Assembly (NCBI GenBank): GCA_965228045.1
Contig: OZ245789.1
Span: 496,001 to 560,000 of the forward strand
DNA length: 64,000 nucleotides
From: JANQEU01 sp965228045
GTDB taxonomy: Bacteria; Bacteroidota; Bacteroidia; Cytophagales; Cyclobacteriaceae
Direction: 5' to 3'
The notes beneath the pieces are model-generated. The model was not told where the DNA came from and did not search any database. It saw nothing but the letters and a program-made list of their open reading frames with translations. A program made the translations under genes and the position numbers. Positions 36,721-44,995 of this stretch are shown piece after piece; position 1 is the first letter of the stretch; every line of letters starts with the position of its first letter.

Positions 36721-36915
36721 TTAGTTATTCTCCAGATCTCTCATCTTTTGTCGATAAGAAGCCTTGATGATTTCGTCTCTTCTTTTTACTGAAGGTTTAG
36801 TAAAAAATGTTCTTGAACGAAGTTCTCTAAGTACACCCGTTTTCTCGAATTTCTTTTTGAATCGCTTAAGAGCTTTATCGATTGATTCGTTTTCTTTTAC
36901 GTTTACAACGATCAT
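36721..36915 (-). CDS. rpsU: 30S ribosomal protein S21
   Basis: 64 residues, strongly basic: 'ENESIDKALKRFKKKFEKTG', then 'LRSRTFFTKPSVKRRDE'. This is the usual S21 fold and length. It sits on the 30S platform near the anti-Shine-Dalgarno helix. It has its own promoter box upstream and is followed by the strong hairpin before xerC. Confidence 0.97.
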   Translation of the reverse strand: MIVVNVKENESIDKALKRFKKKFEKTGVLRELRSRTFFTKPSVKRRDEIIKASYRQKMRDLENN

Positions 36916-36936
36916 AATTTATCTTTAATTGGGGCG

Positions 36937-36944
36937 CAAATATA
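36937..36944 (-). promoter_or_regulatory. Bacteroidota -7 box for rpsU
   Basis: On the minus strand, TATATTTG matches TAnnTTTG exactly and ends about 21 bases before the rpsU ATG. No -33 TTG at normal spacing was seen. Confidence 0.5.
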
Positions 36945-36967
36945 AAAAATCTGCACTTTATGTCTAA

Positions 36968-38122
36968 TTATTTGTCCTTTAAAAGTTCTCTTCCGATAAC
37001 AATCTTTTGGATTTCTGAAGTTCCTTCCCCTATTGTACAGAGTTTGGCGTCTCTGTAGAACTTTTCAACCGGGAAGTCCTTTATGTACCCGTATCCGCCC
37101 AGGATCTGCACTGCTTCATTGGCAGCTTCCACGCATATTTCCGAAGCATAGTATTTCGCCATGGCAGATTCCTTTGTCACAGCTCCTCCCTCATCCTTGA
37201 TTTTGCCGGCTCGATAAGTCAACAGTTTTGCGGCTTCCAGCTTCGTAGCCATTTCGGCGATCTTGAACGAAATGCCCTGATAATTGGCAATCGGTTGACC
37301 AAATTGTTCTCTTTCCTTCGAGTAGCTTTTTGCAAAATCAAGAGCTCCTTCCGCTATCCCGCAGCTCAATGACGCAATAGAAATCCTGCCTCCGTCCAGG
37401 ACCTTTAACGATTGCACAAAGCCTTCACCTTCATTTCCGATGAGATTTTCTTTTGGTATTCTGCAATCCTGAAAGATCATTTCAGCAGTTTCTGAGGCTC
37501 TCATCCCAAGTTTATTTTCTTTTTTACCGGCCAGGAGTCCCTTCGTTCCACGCTGCACAAGAAATGCGGAGGCATTTCTTGAAGTATTTGGCTCACCTGT
37601 ACGAGCTATTACTACCGCGACATCCGAAGACAGACCATGTGTAATGAAGGTCTTGGAACCATTCAATACCCATTGATCTCCGTCAAGGACAGCCGTGGTT
37701 TTCATATTGGCTGCATCGGAGCCAGTATTTGGTTCGGTCAGTCCCCAGGCACCTAACCATTCACCTGTAGCAAGTTTTGGCAAGTATTTTTCCTTTTGGA
37801 CATCATTGGCATGTTGTAAAATATGCCCTGTGCATAAAGAATTGTGCGCCGCCATCGACAATCCAATTGAAGGATCTATTTTCGAGATTTCAATAATCGC
37901 AGTAATGTATTCAGCATAACCAAAACCAGCGCCATTGTACTTTTCAGGAACTAAAACACCCATAAGGCCCAATTCTCCAAATTTGTGGAACAGGTCCTTC
38001 GGAAAATGCTGCGATTCGTCCCACTCGAGGACATGGGGTCTCATTTCTTTCTCACCAAAGTCCCTGACCATGTCTTCGATCAGTTTCAAATTGGGCGATA
38101 TCTCTTCAGTAATGCTAGTCAT
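36968..38122 (-). CDS. Acyl-CoA dehydrogenase
   Basis: 384 residues. A soluble FAD flavoenzyme of the first beta-oxidation step or of branched-chain acyl-CoA breakdown. The family motifs are 'GLTEPNTGSDA' (FAD/substrate loop), 'NGSKTFIT', 'EREQFGQPIANYQ' and the C-terminal 'QILGGYGYIKDFPVEKFYRDAKLCTIGEGTS' region. The catalytic base is expected in that last segment (GEGTSEIQ). Chain-length preference cannot be read. A single gene, with about 107 bases upstream shared with the divergent CAP gene. Confidence 0.96.
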   Translation of the reverse strand: MTSITEEISPNLKLIEDMVRDFGEKEMRPHVLEWDESQHFPKDLFHKFGELGLMGVLVPEKYNGAGFGYAEYITAIIEISKIDPSIGLSMAAHNSLCTGHILQHANDVQKEKYLPKLATGEWLGAWGLTEPNTGSDAANMKTTAVLDGDQWVLNGSKTFITHGLSSDVAVVIARTGEPNTSRNASAFLVQRGTKGLLAGKKENKLGMRASETAEMIFQDCRIPKENLIGNEGEGFVQSLKVLDGGRISIASLSCGIAEGALDFAKSYSKEREQFGQPIANYQGISFKIAEMATKLEAAKLLTYRAGKIKDEGGAVTKESAMAKYYASEICVEAANEAVQILGGYGYIKDFPVEKFYRDAKLCTIGEGTSEIQKIVIGRELLKDK

Positions 38123-38229
38123 AATTTGGGTTTAAGGGGTTTGGTAAAGTTAGCCGTTATTAGTTTGAAAAAGAGGGAACTAAAACGGCTATAACCTTTA
38201 TTTTTAACTTAGAAACAACAACGGTCATC

Positions 38230-38730
38230 ATGTCATTCAACACGAAAATCCGAGTATTCAGTTCAGTTATGCTTATCGCAATGATCATGATTTCTTGCGA
38301 TAAAAAGGCGGATCCCGAACCGGAGGATCCGGAGTTTGAACTGCCGGATAACCTCCCGGTGTCAGAAGCCATTCTGGAGCTGGTCAATCAGCACAGATTG
38401 TCCGAAAATCTAAATGAATTAGAGCTAAGTACAGAAGCGGAAGAAAGTGCCATTCTACATTCTTCTAACATGGCAAATGGCCTGGTGGACTTTGGACATG
38501 ACGGCTCCGATGAAAGATTCGATGCTCTTGGTGAGGCAACTGGTGCCACAGGCTTTGGAGAGAATGTAGCATTCGGTCAAAAGGACGCAGAAGATGTTAT
38601 GGAAGCATGGCTCAATAGTAGCGGCCATCGGGCTAACATTGAGGGGGATTTTACTCATTTAGGTGTAGGTGTGGTTGAAGATGAAAATGGATCTCCATAT
38701 TACACACAGATCTTTTTGAAGATCGAGTAA
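38230..38730 (+). CDS. CAP-domain (SCP/PR-1-like) lipoprotein
   Basis: 166 residues. The lipoprotein signal ends MIMISC (Cys23), then a short acidic/Pro linker and one CAP domain. The CAP motifs are 'LVNQHRLSENLNELELS', the 'HSSNMANG...FGHDG' metal-site region, 'GENVAFG' and 'AWLNSSGHRANIEGDFTHLGVGV'. CAP proteins are extracytoplasmic, with diverse and often unknown functions. It is transcribed alone, divergent from the acyl-CoA dehydrogenase gene. Confidence 0.92.
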   Translation: MSFNTKIRVFSSVMLIAMIMISCDKKADPEPEDPEFELPDNLPVSEAILELVNQHRLSENLNELELSTEAEESAILHSSNMANGLVDFGHDGSDERFDALGEATGATGFGENVAFGQKDAEDVMEAWLNSSGHRANIEGDFTHLGVGVVEDENGSPYYTQIFLKIE

Positions 38731-38801
38731 GTTGGTTATTGAATCTCCGGCAAATAGTTTTTTAGTTATCAAAGAACACCGGAACTTCCAAAGCACAAAA
38801 C

Positions 38802-38831
38802 TTTGAACTAATTGCGCCAAAGCTATCTTTG
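38802..38831 (+). promoter_or_regulatory. Bacteroidota promoter of glyS
   Basis: TTTG at 38802-38805 (-33) and TATCTTTG at 38824-38831 (-7, exact TAnnTTTG) have 18 bases between them, the best full promoter in the window. The ATG at 38837 is only 5 bases after the box, so the transcript should be leaderless or nearly so. Confidence 0.75.
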
Positions 38832-38836
38832 CGGCT

Positions 38837-40384
38837 ATGTCACAAAACGAGCAGGGCGTTTCCTTAAAAAACATAGCTTCCCATAGTAAGGAGTATGGTT
38901 TTATCTATCAATCCAGTGAAATTTATGATGGCCTGAGTGCTGCATACGACTACGGTCCCAATGGTTCATTACTGAAAAACCGTATTAAAGAATACTGGTG
39001 GAAGTCCATGACACAGCTGCATGAAAACGTCGTAGGCATCGATGCCTCCATCTTTATGCATCCAACTACCTGGAAAGCTTCCGGTCACGTAGACGCTTTC
39101 AACGATCCGTTAATAGACAATAAGGATTCCAAAAAAAGGTATAGAGCGGATGTACTGATAGAGGATCATATCGCTAAGATCCAGGGGAAAATTGATAAGG
39201 AAGTTCAGAAAGCCGCCAAGCGATTTGGGGATGACTTTGATCAGGCGCAATTTGTCACTACTAACCCAAGAGTATTAAAATATACCGAGCAAATTAGCTC
39301 CACAAAACAGCGCATGAAAGATGCTATAGAGGGAGGTAAGCTGGATGACCTGAAGCAGTTGATCTTAGATCTTGAGATCGCCGATCCGGTTTCAGGTTCC
39401 AGAAACTGGACCGATGTAAGACAATTTAACCTGATGTTTTCTACTGAACTCGGCTCTGTTGCCGATGGTGCCAGCACTATTTATTTAAGACCGGAAACGG
39501 CCCAGGGTATTTTTGTGAACTACCTGAATGTTCAAAAAACCAGTCGTATGCGTTTGCCCTTCGGAATTGCGCAGATTGGCAAAGCATTCAGAAATGAAAT
39601 CATCGCACGTCAGTTCATTTTCAGAATGCGGGAATTCGAGCAAATGGAGATGCAATTCTTCGTCAAACCCGGTGAAGAGATAGAGTGGTACGAGAAATGG
39701 AAGGAAACCAGAATGAAGTGGCATAAAGTGCTTGGTCTGGGTGAGGAGAAGTATAAGTTCCATGATCATCTGAACCTGGCACATTATGCAAATGCCGCCT
39801 GCGACATTGAATATGAATTCCCAATGGGTTTTAAGGAATTAGAAGGCATCCATTCAAGAACTGATTTTGACCTGAGTGCCCATGAAAAGTTTTCAGGCAA
39901 GAGACTTCAATTTTTTGATCCGCAGACTAACGAATCTTATGTCCCTTATGTCGTGGAAACTTCAATTGGTCTTGACAGGATGTTTCTGGCCGTCATGTCT
40001 TCCGCTTATAACGAAGAGAAGCTTGAGGATGGAAGTGAGCGAACGGTTTTAAATATTCCCCCGGCTTTAAGTCCTAATCATGCAGCAATATTGCCGCTGG
40101 TGAATAAAGATGGATTGCCGGAGATAGCCGAAAAGATTTTGGATGAGCTGAAGTTTGATTTCCAGGTTCAGTACGATGCAAAAGACGCTATTGGGCGCAG
40201 ATACAGGCGTCAGGACGCCATCGGGACACCATTTTGTATTACCATTGATCACCAAACACCGGAAGACGAGACAGTCACCATTCGTGAGAGAGATTCCATG
40301 GAGCAGGAACGCATTGCCATATCGGCACTTTCAGGTAAATTGGATGAAAAGGTTAATCTTAAACATCTGCTGAAAATGCTGTAA
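38837..40384 (+). CDS. glyS: Glycyl-tRNA synthetase, class II dimeric type
   Basis: 515 residues, the eukaryote/Gram-positive-like alpha2 enzyme. The N-terminus 'SHSKEYGFIYQSSEIYDGL' fits the family. Class II motifs follow: 'FNLMFSTELG', 'YLRPETAQGIFVNY' and 'LPFGIAQIGKAFRNEI' (motif 2), and 'PYVVETSIGLDRMFLAV' (motif 3). A C-terminal anticodon-binding domain starts near residue 410. It charges tRNA-Gly with glycine. An insertion rich in Lys/Asp/Gln (about 95-170) is typical of the bacterial form. Confidence 0.97.
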   Translation: MSQNEQGVSLKNIASHSKEYGFIYQSSEIYDGLSAAYDYGPNGSLLKNRIKEYWWKSMTQLHENVVGIDASIFMHPTTWKASGHVDAFNDPLIDNKDSKKRYRADVLIEDHIAKIQGKIDKEVQKAAKRFGDDFDQAQFVTTNPRVLKYTEQISSTKQRMKDAIEGGKLDDLKQLILDLEIADPVSGSRNWTDVRQFNLMFSTELGSVADGASTIYLRPETAQGIFVNYLNVQKTSRMRLPFGIAQIGKAFRNEIIARQFIFRMREFEQMEMQFFVKPGEEIEWYEKWKETRMKWHKVLGLGEEKYKFHDHLNLAHYANAACDIEYEFPMGFKELEGIHSRTDFDLSAHEKFSGKRLQFFDPQTNESYVPYVVETSIGLDRMFLAVMSSAYNEEKLEDGSERTVLNIPPALSPNHAAILPLVNKDGLPEIAEKILDELKFDFQVQYDAKDAIGRRYRRQDAIGTPFCITIDHQTPEDETVTIRERDSMEQERIAISALSGKLDEKVNLKHLLKML

Positions 40385-41187
40385 TGACTGCTAGTATATT
40401 TCTATACTGTGTGTTGGCCGGGGCCATTTATATGATCCTTTTTAGGGACATCCTAAAATTTCCGGGTTATATCAATCTATACAGTATTCCTGCTGTCTCG
40501 GAGGTGCTCAGGCTAAAAGCTGAGAATCGGGCTATTCTTGAAAAATACTTCCCGTATTACAATCAACTCTCAGATAAGGACAAGAAATTCTTTGAAAAGA
40601 GAGTGGTGAATTTCATCAATGTCAAAACATTTGTACCCCGCCAGATGCCAAAGGTGACGTTGGAGATGAAGATGTTTATCTCTGCTTCTGCTATTCAGTT
40701 GACCTTTGGTTTACCCAATGTGTATCTAAGCCACTTCCGGTATATTTTGGTATATCCCGATGACTATTATAGTCAGATCACCAAGAGGTATCATAAAGGT
40801 GAAGTCAATCCCAGGCACAAAGCCATTGTTTTATCCTGGAAATCCTATGTTGCTGGTTATTTTGAGGATGAAGGTCTGAATCTGGGCTTACATGAGATGG
40901 CGCATGCATTACACCTTGAAAATGCGATTCGTAATGAAGAATTTGATTTTCTTCCGAAAGAAGGACTCAAAAAATGGGATGAGCTGGCGCTAAATGAGAT
41001 TGAAAAAATAAATGACGGTGCAAGTGATTTTTTTAGAAATTATGCAGCCACTGATCGGTTCGAATTTTTTGCCGTAGCAATTGAGAACTTTTTTGAACGA
41101 CCTGAAGCTTTTTTTGCTTACAATTCTGAATTGTATGAAGCATTGGCCAGCGTCTTGAATCAGGATCCTGTGAAGCTCGCGGCATGA
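40384..41187 (+). CDS. MtfA/M90-family zinc peptidase
   Basis: 267 residues. One N-terminal transmembrane helix is followed by an MtfA-like metallopeptidase domain with the zinc motif HEMAH (170-174) and, later, 'RFEFFAVAIENFFERPEAF', where the downstream glutamate ligand is expected. In E. coli MtfA acts on or with the Mlc regulator; membrane-anchored Bacteroidota homologs have unknown targets. The start overlaps the glyS stop (TAATG), and its own stop overlaps the dgt start (ATGA). Confidence 0.88.
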   Translation: MTASIFLYCVLAGAIYMILFRDILKFPGYINLYSIPAVSEVLRLKAENRAILEKYFPYYNQLSDKDKKFFEKRVVNFINVKTFVPRQMPKVTLEMKMFISASAIQLTFGLPNVYLSHFRYILVYPDDYYSQITKRYHKGEVNPRHKAIVLSWKSYVAGYFEDEGLNLGLHEMAHALHLENAIRNEEFDFLPKEGLKKWDELALNEIEKINDGASDFFRNYAATDRFEFFAVAIENFFERPEAFFAYNSELYEALASVLNQDPVKLAA

Positions 41188-42506
41188 ATTGGCCCCAGCT
41201 GTTATCCTCTGAAAGAACCGGATCGGAGAAAAATCCCACTTCCTCCTCCCGAAGTAGTTTTGAGCAGGACTATGATCGAATCATTTTTTCACATCCATTT
41301 CGGAGGTTACAGGACAAAACCCAGGTTTTCACTTTGCCTGATGATGATTTTGTCCATAATCGGTTGACCCATAGTTTGGAAGTGTCAAGTGTGGCCAGGT
41401 CATTAGGTAAGATGGTAGGAGAGACCATTGCACAAAAGAGTATGGTCAATTTGGATCACCATGAATTTGGGGCAATTGCCGCCGCCGCTTCACTGGCTCA
41501 TGACATTGGAAATCCACCTTTTGGCCATGCAGGAGAAGATGCCATCAGTTCATTTTTTAAATTCAACGAGCTGGGTAAGACTTTTGGGGAATTTATGGAG
41601 CAGGGAGAATTCTCTGACCTTACCAACTTCGAGGGCAATGCGCAAGGATTCCGGATTCTGAATTCCCCCATGTATGGTGGATTAAAGTTGACCCATGCTA
41701 CACTTGCTGCATTCACCAAATATCCCAGAACAAGCTTTGCACCCTCAGATCCTAATAGAAGAAGTCAAAAGAAATATGGTTTTAACCGAAGCGATCTTGG
41801 TGTGTATGGGAAGGTAGCTGGATCTTGCGGCATTGATGAATTAGGTCCTGAACAATGGATAAGACATCCGCTGGCATTTATAGTGGAGGCGGCAGATGAT
41901 ATTTGTTATCATATCATTGATCTTGAAGACGGGACTCGGTTGGGGTTAGTACCGTTCGAGACTACGAAAGAGCTTCTATCTATCATCATCGGGTCGAAAT
42001 TCTCACCTCAAAAACTGGAACGCATTAGTGATCTGAACGAAAAGCTGGGCATTTTGCGAGCCATGGCTGTTGGATCCCTCCTGAACGCATGTATGGAACG
42101 TTTTCTTGATTCGGAAGTCCAAATACTCTCTGGTGAATTCGATGTCTCACTTGTGGATGACATAGAACATACTGCTGTAATGAAGGAGATCATTGGACTA
42201 TCCATCGAGAAGATTTATCGTTCACATCAGGTATTGGAAAGGGAAGCTGCAGGCTACAGAGTCATCGAAAAGTTACTCGAAGACTTTTGTGGAGCTGTTT
42301 ATCGAATTCTTTTCGTACAGGAAGATGTGCGTCCCCGGGATAAGTCGCTCTTCCGTTTATTACCTGAATCCACCAGAAATCAATTAAAACAGGAACAAAT
42401 CACTGTTTATCAGACTTTACAAATTGTAATCGATTTTATTAGTGGACTTACTGATTCACATGCATTTAAGCTTTATCGAACCTTGACGGGAATCTCTGAC
42501 TACTGA
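41184..42506 (+). CDS. dgt: Deoxyguanosinetriphosphate triphosphohydrolase (dNTPase)
   Basis: 440 residues of the HD-domain dGTPase family. Metal-binding HD residues are in 'RLTHSLEVSSVAR' (near 60) and 'SLAHDIGNPPFGHAGE' (near 110), with 'LTHATLAAFTKYPR' and 'ADDICYHIIDLEDG' following. It splits dNTPs to nucleoside and triphosphate, controlling dNTP pools. Four-base overlap with the peptidase gene suggests translational coupling. Length is in the range of the long type. Confidence 0.94.
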   Translation: MNWPQLLSSERTGSEKNPTSSSRSSFEQDYDRIIFSHPFRRLQDKTQVFTLPDDDFVHNRLTHSLEVSSVARSLGKMVGETIAQKSMVNLDHHEFGAIAAAASLAHDIGNPPFGHAGEDAISSFFKFNELGKTFGEFMEQGEFSDLTNFEGNAQGFRILNSPMYGGLKLTHATLAAFTKYPRTSFAPSDPNRRSQKKYGFNRSDLGVYGKVAGSCGIDELGPEQWIRHPLAFIVEAADDICYHIIDLEDGTRLGLVPFETTKELLSIIIGSKFSPQKLERISDLNEKLGILRAMAVGSLLNACMERFLDSEVQILSGEFDVSLVDDIEHTAVMKEIIGLSIEKIYRSHQVLEREAAGYRVIEKLLEDFCGAVYRILFVQEDVRPRDKSLFRLLPESTRNQLKQEQITVYQTLQIVIDFISGLTDSHAFKLYRTLTGISDY

Positions 42507-42576
42507 TCTTATTATCAAACTATTAACTATTCTCTTTTGTCTTCGATTTACAGGGCTTTCGAGATAAGAAAAGTAT

Positions 42577-42584
42577 TAACTTTG
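42577..42584 (+). promoter_or_regulatory. Bacteroidota -7 box for the RND exporter-ileS-lspA unit
   Basis: TAACTTTG matches TAnnTTTG exactly and ends 14 bases before the ATG at 42599. No clear -33 element was seen. Confidence 0.5.
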
Positions 42585-42598
42585 CGGACTATTTTGCA

Positions 42599-44995
42599 AT
42601 GTGGACACGTCTCTCACATATAATTCTTAAATACAGGCTTTATCTCATACTTTTCATCGTGGCAGTCACGATGTTTATGGGATACCATGCCTCCTTCATA
42701 GAATTGTCATATGATCTTGCCAAGGTGGTTCCTGATACGGACCCCGAAATGGAATACCTGCAAAGATTTAAACAGCAATTCGGTGAGGATGGAAACGTTC
42801 TGGCGCTTGGCATTAAAGACAGCTCCGTTTATGAGGTCGACAAGTTTAGACAATTTCGCTATCTGGCTGATGAATTGGGAAGACTTGAAGGGGTTAGCAG
42901 TGTCCTGGGCCTTCCGGTTTTAAAAGTCTTGCAAACCAATCGTCAGGAACAGAAATTTGAACTGGAAGACCTTTTTCCGGAGATTCCGGACGATCAGGAT
43001 AAACTTGATAGTCTTCTGGCTGTAGCCAAATCCTTGAAATTTTATAGCGGACAACTTATAAATGAGGACAATGGTGCTACCATAATCCTGGTAACAATCT
43101 CCGGGAACGTGCTTAATTCCGAAGATCGTAATCAGCTGGTTTTTGACATCGTCAATGCCGGGGAACAATTTGAAAGTATCAGTGGAATAGACGTCCATTT
43201 TGCAGGATTGCCCTATGTCCGATCCTCCAATATGATCAAGATTCGGTCAGAGCTGAAGAAGTTCCTGCTGTACTCGGTCATCATTACCGGTATTATTCTG
43301 TTTTTCTTTTTCCGTTCGGTAAAAGCTGTTGCATTTCCTTTGATCATAATAGGTATTGTAGTGGTCTGGGTCCTCGGTACGGTCCAGCTACTCGGCTATA
43401 AGATTACAATATTGACCGGGCTCATTCCCTCCATTATTGTAGTCATAGGTATACCCAATAGCGTCTACATGCTGAACAAATATCATCAGGAGTATACCCG
43501 ACATGGGGATCAACAAAGGGCGTTAATTGGTATTATAAAGAAGATCGGAATAGTTACACTAATTACCAATTTCACCACAGCTGTTGGATTCTTCGTTCTG
43601 GTTTTCACCGAAATTCAGATTCTGACACAGTTTGGAATTGTAGCAGGGCTTAATGTGATGGCCACGTTCGTAGTGAGCATCATTCTGATCCCATCTCTGT
43701 ATTCATTTCTTGATCCTCCATCGTCAAGGCACTTGCAGCATCTGGAGATCAAAGCACTTGCCGTGATACTTGACTTTCTTGACTGGATGGTACATAAGAG
43801 GAGGATGCTTGTTTTTGCGCTGACAATTGTGGTAGTGGCAACTGCCGGATATGGAGTTTCCAGAATCCAATCCGTTTCCTATATGGTGGATGACCTCCCG
43901 AAAAAGAGTCAGTTAAAGGCTGACCTTGAATTTTTCGAATCCAATTTTAGCGGGATAATGCCCCTGGAGATTGTGGTTGATACCGGGACTAAGAGAGGGG
44001 TTCAAAGGATCGCCAATTTGAGAAAAATTGACGCACTGGAGCAACATTTGGATTCCATCGAATTCATTTCACAGCCAATTTCCGTTGTAAGTTTCATCAA
44101 GGCGGCCCGTCAGTCATTTTACAATCAGAGCCCCGCCTTTTACAGCGTTCCAAACAACCGCGACCTGGGATTTATTTTCAGGTATGTTGATTTTGAAGGA
44201 GATACACAGCAGTTGACGAAAAGTTTTATTGACAGTACTTGGCAGAAAGTTCGAATTTCAGCCAAGGTTGCTGATATTGGCTCTCAGCGAATGGACTCAT
44301 TGGTCAATGGTGTGATTCAGCCTCGAGTGGATGAAATCTTCGGAGATACGGACATGACTGCCAAAATCACCGGCACCACCTTACTTTTCATCAAAGGGAA
44401 TAAATTCCTGGTAAGCAATTTGATCACGAGTATGATCATAGCCTTTGTGGTCATTGCCATCATAATGGCACTGCTATTTAGAAATCTGAAAATGATCATT
44501 ATCTCATTGATCCCAAATATGATCCCACTTCTTATTACTGGTGGCATCATGGGGTTTTTTGGTATACCTCTCAAGCCCAGTACTGCACTGACTTTTGGTA
44601 TAGCATTCGGAATTTCTGTTGACTACAGTATTCACCTGCTGGCGAAGTATCGACTTGAATTGTTTACAAACAAGTTCAGAGTTCCGGTTGCGGTGAGTAA
44701 GAGTCTTCGGGAAACAGGGGTAAGTATGATCTATACGTCGATCATTTTGTTTTTCGGTTTTGTAATATTTGCTGCATCAGAGTTTGGTGGTACAGTGGCA
44801 TTGGGTAAACTTATATCGATCACATTGCTTTTTGCAATGCTTACAAACGTGATCGTTTTGCCGGCTTTGTTGATGCAATTTGATAGTGGCAAACGCAATG
44901 AGGATGTCCATCCTTTGATCGAGCGCTACCCTGAATTCGCCGGGAACGAAAACGGAAAAGATAATTCTGATAAAGAAAAGGTCAAAAACAAGTGA
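42599..44995 (+). CDS. RND-superfamily (MMPL-type) transporter
   Basis: 798 residues with 12 transmembrane helices in the RND layout: helix, a periplasmic loop of about 180 residues, five helices, and the same again. The sterol-sensing-like helices hold 'GLIPSIIVVIGIPNSVYMLNKYHQEY' in the first half and 'LTFGIAFGISVDYSIHLLAKYR' in the second, with the Asp of the proton relay. It is a single-component exporter of the hydrophobe/MMPL branch; substrate unknown. ileS begins within its stop codon (GTGA), so the two are cotranscribed. Confidence 0.9.
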   Translation: MWTRLSHIILKYRLYLILFIVAVTMFMGYHASFIELSYDLAKVVPDTDPEMEYLQRFKQQFGEDGNVLALGIKDSSVYEVDKFRQFRYLADELGRLEGVSSVLGLPVLKVLQTNRQEQKFELEDLFPEIPDDQDKLDSLLAVAKSLKFYSGQLINEDNGATIILVTISGNVLNSEDRNQLVFDIVNAGEQFESISGIDVHFAGLPYVRSSNMIKIRSELKKFLLYSVIITGIILFFFFRSVKAVAFPLIIIGIVVVWVLGTVQLLGYKITILTGLIPSIIVVIGIPNSVYMLNKYHQEYTRHGDQQRALIGIIKKIGIVTLITNFTTAVGFFVLVFTEIQILTQFGIVAGLNVMATFVVSIILIPSLYSFLDPPSSRHLQHLEIKALAVILDFLDWMVHKRRMLVFALTIVVVATAGYGVSRIQSVSYMVDDLPKKSQLKADLEFFESNFSGIMPLEIVVDTGTKRGVQRIANLRKIDALEQHLDSIEFISQPISVVSFIKAARQSFYNQSPAFYSVPNNRDLGFIFRYVDFEGDTQQLTKSFIDSTWQKVRISAKVADIGSQRMDSLVNGVIQPRVDEIFGDTDMTAKITGTTLLFIKGNKFLVSNLITSMIIAFVVIAIIMALLFRNLKMIIISLIPNMIPLLITGGIMGFFGIPLKPSTALTFGIAFGISVDYSIHLLAKYRLELFTNKFRVPVAVSKSLRETGVSMIYTSIILFFGFVIFAASEFGGTVALGKLISITLLFAMLTNVIVLPALLMQFDSGKRNEDVHPLIERYPEFAGNENGKDNSDKEKVKNK

